A stretch of 64,000 bases of DNA, taken from contig JADKKK010000014.1 of NCBI GenBank assembly GCA_016720545.1, positions 79,671 through 143,670 of the forward strand, in the 5' to 3' direction. This DNA comes from Myxococcales bacterium (GTDB lineage Bacteria; Myxococcota_A; Polyangia; Polyangiales; Polyangiaceae). Positions 63,947 to 64,000 of the stretch are shown in pieces. Under the pieces are notes generated by a model. It was given only the letters and a program-made list of their open reading frames with translations, did not search any database and was not told where the DNA came from. The position numbers and the translations under genes are program-made. Each line of letters starts with the position of its first letter. The stretch's first letter is position 1.

Positions 63947-64000
63947 GATCCCGCTCCCTCTCGCCGCGTACGCGGCCGAGCGCCTACTCTATCGCCGCTC

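Noticed and set aside
1..64000. tRNA, rRNA and insertion-sequence scan
   Set aside because: No T-loop-like motif with a fitting cloverleaf, no ribosomal RNA sequence and no transposase with terminal repeats were found by eye. Weak or degenerate examples could have been missed.

Overview
The window is very GC-rich DNA from a bacterium that looks like a myxobacterium (Myxococcota, probably the Polyangia side). The evidence is a MYXO-CTERM-like C-terminal tail on a secreted deacetylase, two AgmX/PglI C-terminal-domain proteins, many lipoproteins with Asp/Ala-rich linkers, VIT/VWA and TNFR-like Cys-rich extracellular proteins, and dense coding with GTGA/ATGA stop-start overlaps. No rRNA, tRNA, CRISPR array or insertion sequence was seen.

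Layout. 0-13 kb: remnant of an Rpn/DUF4351 gene, an AgmX/PglI lipoprotein, a leucine-rich-repeat protein, a sulfatase, a NodB-type deacetylase with a MYXO-CTERM-like tail, a glycosyltransferase, a VWA lipoprotein broken by many single-base deletions, and an ExbD-like membrane protein. 13-25 kb: GH35 beta-galactosidase, AmgK-like sugar kinase, bestrophin-like channel, BFD-type [2Fe-2S] protein, DECR-like reductase, a GAF-PAS-PAS histidine kinase coupled to an Hpt-REC protein, an ATP-grasp enzyme, an acyl-CoA ligase and a YchJ-like protein. 25.2-25.4 kb: a REP/BIME-like nested palindrome. 25.4-30 kb: a coupled sugar-nucleotide operon on the minus strand (methyltransferase, UDP-sugar dehydrogenase, epimerase, aminotransferase). 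30-38 kb: surface lipoproteins, a TMEM14-like protein, a truncated di-haem peroxidase, a second deacetylase, a VIT-VWA protein with an ECF sigma factor, and a SUKH protein. 38-42 kb: a MacAB-type efflux operon whose permease start region is preceded by tandem 72-bp repeats. 42-48.5 kb: PAP2 phosphatase, a second AgmX/PglI lipoprotein, pirin/FMN-reductase pair, a PfkB kinase with a copy of the same repeat inside its coding sequence, a GST and a small membrane operon.

48.6-59.4 kb is a defence-like island. It holds a 693-aa protein with a possible nuclease N-terminus and a PIN-like C-terminus. This is followed by an operon of SAP/winged-helix/GHKL (MORC-like) ATPase, Z1-domain ATPase, PD-(D/E)XK protein (DUF4420 type), DNA cytosine-5 methyltransferase and a convergent Vsr-like nuclease. 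That combination matches the MORC/MutL-type ATPase-associated restriction-modification systems known from comparative genomics. The upstream nuclease/PIN gene and the duplicated winged-helix-like modules in front of the ATPase domain are the least familiar parts.

59.4-64 kb: a conserved hypothetical protein, a nucleotidyltransferase with an overlapping partner gene, and a large hypothetical protein with a Pro/Ala linker.

Many reading frames are broken by single-base indels whose repair restores clear homology (sulfatase, VWA protein, ATPase, Z1, methyltransferase C-terminus, last gene). Sequencing or assembly error is therefore as likely as true decay. Family names come from recognised sequence motifs, not from searches.
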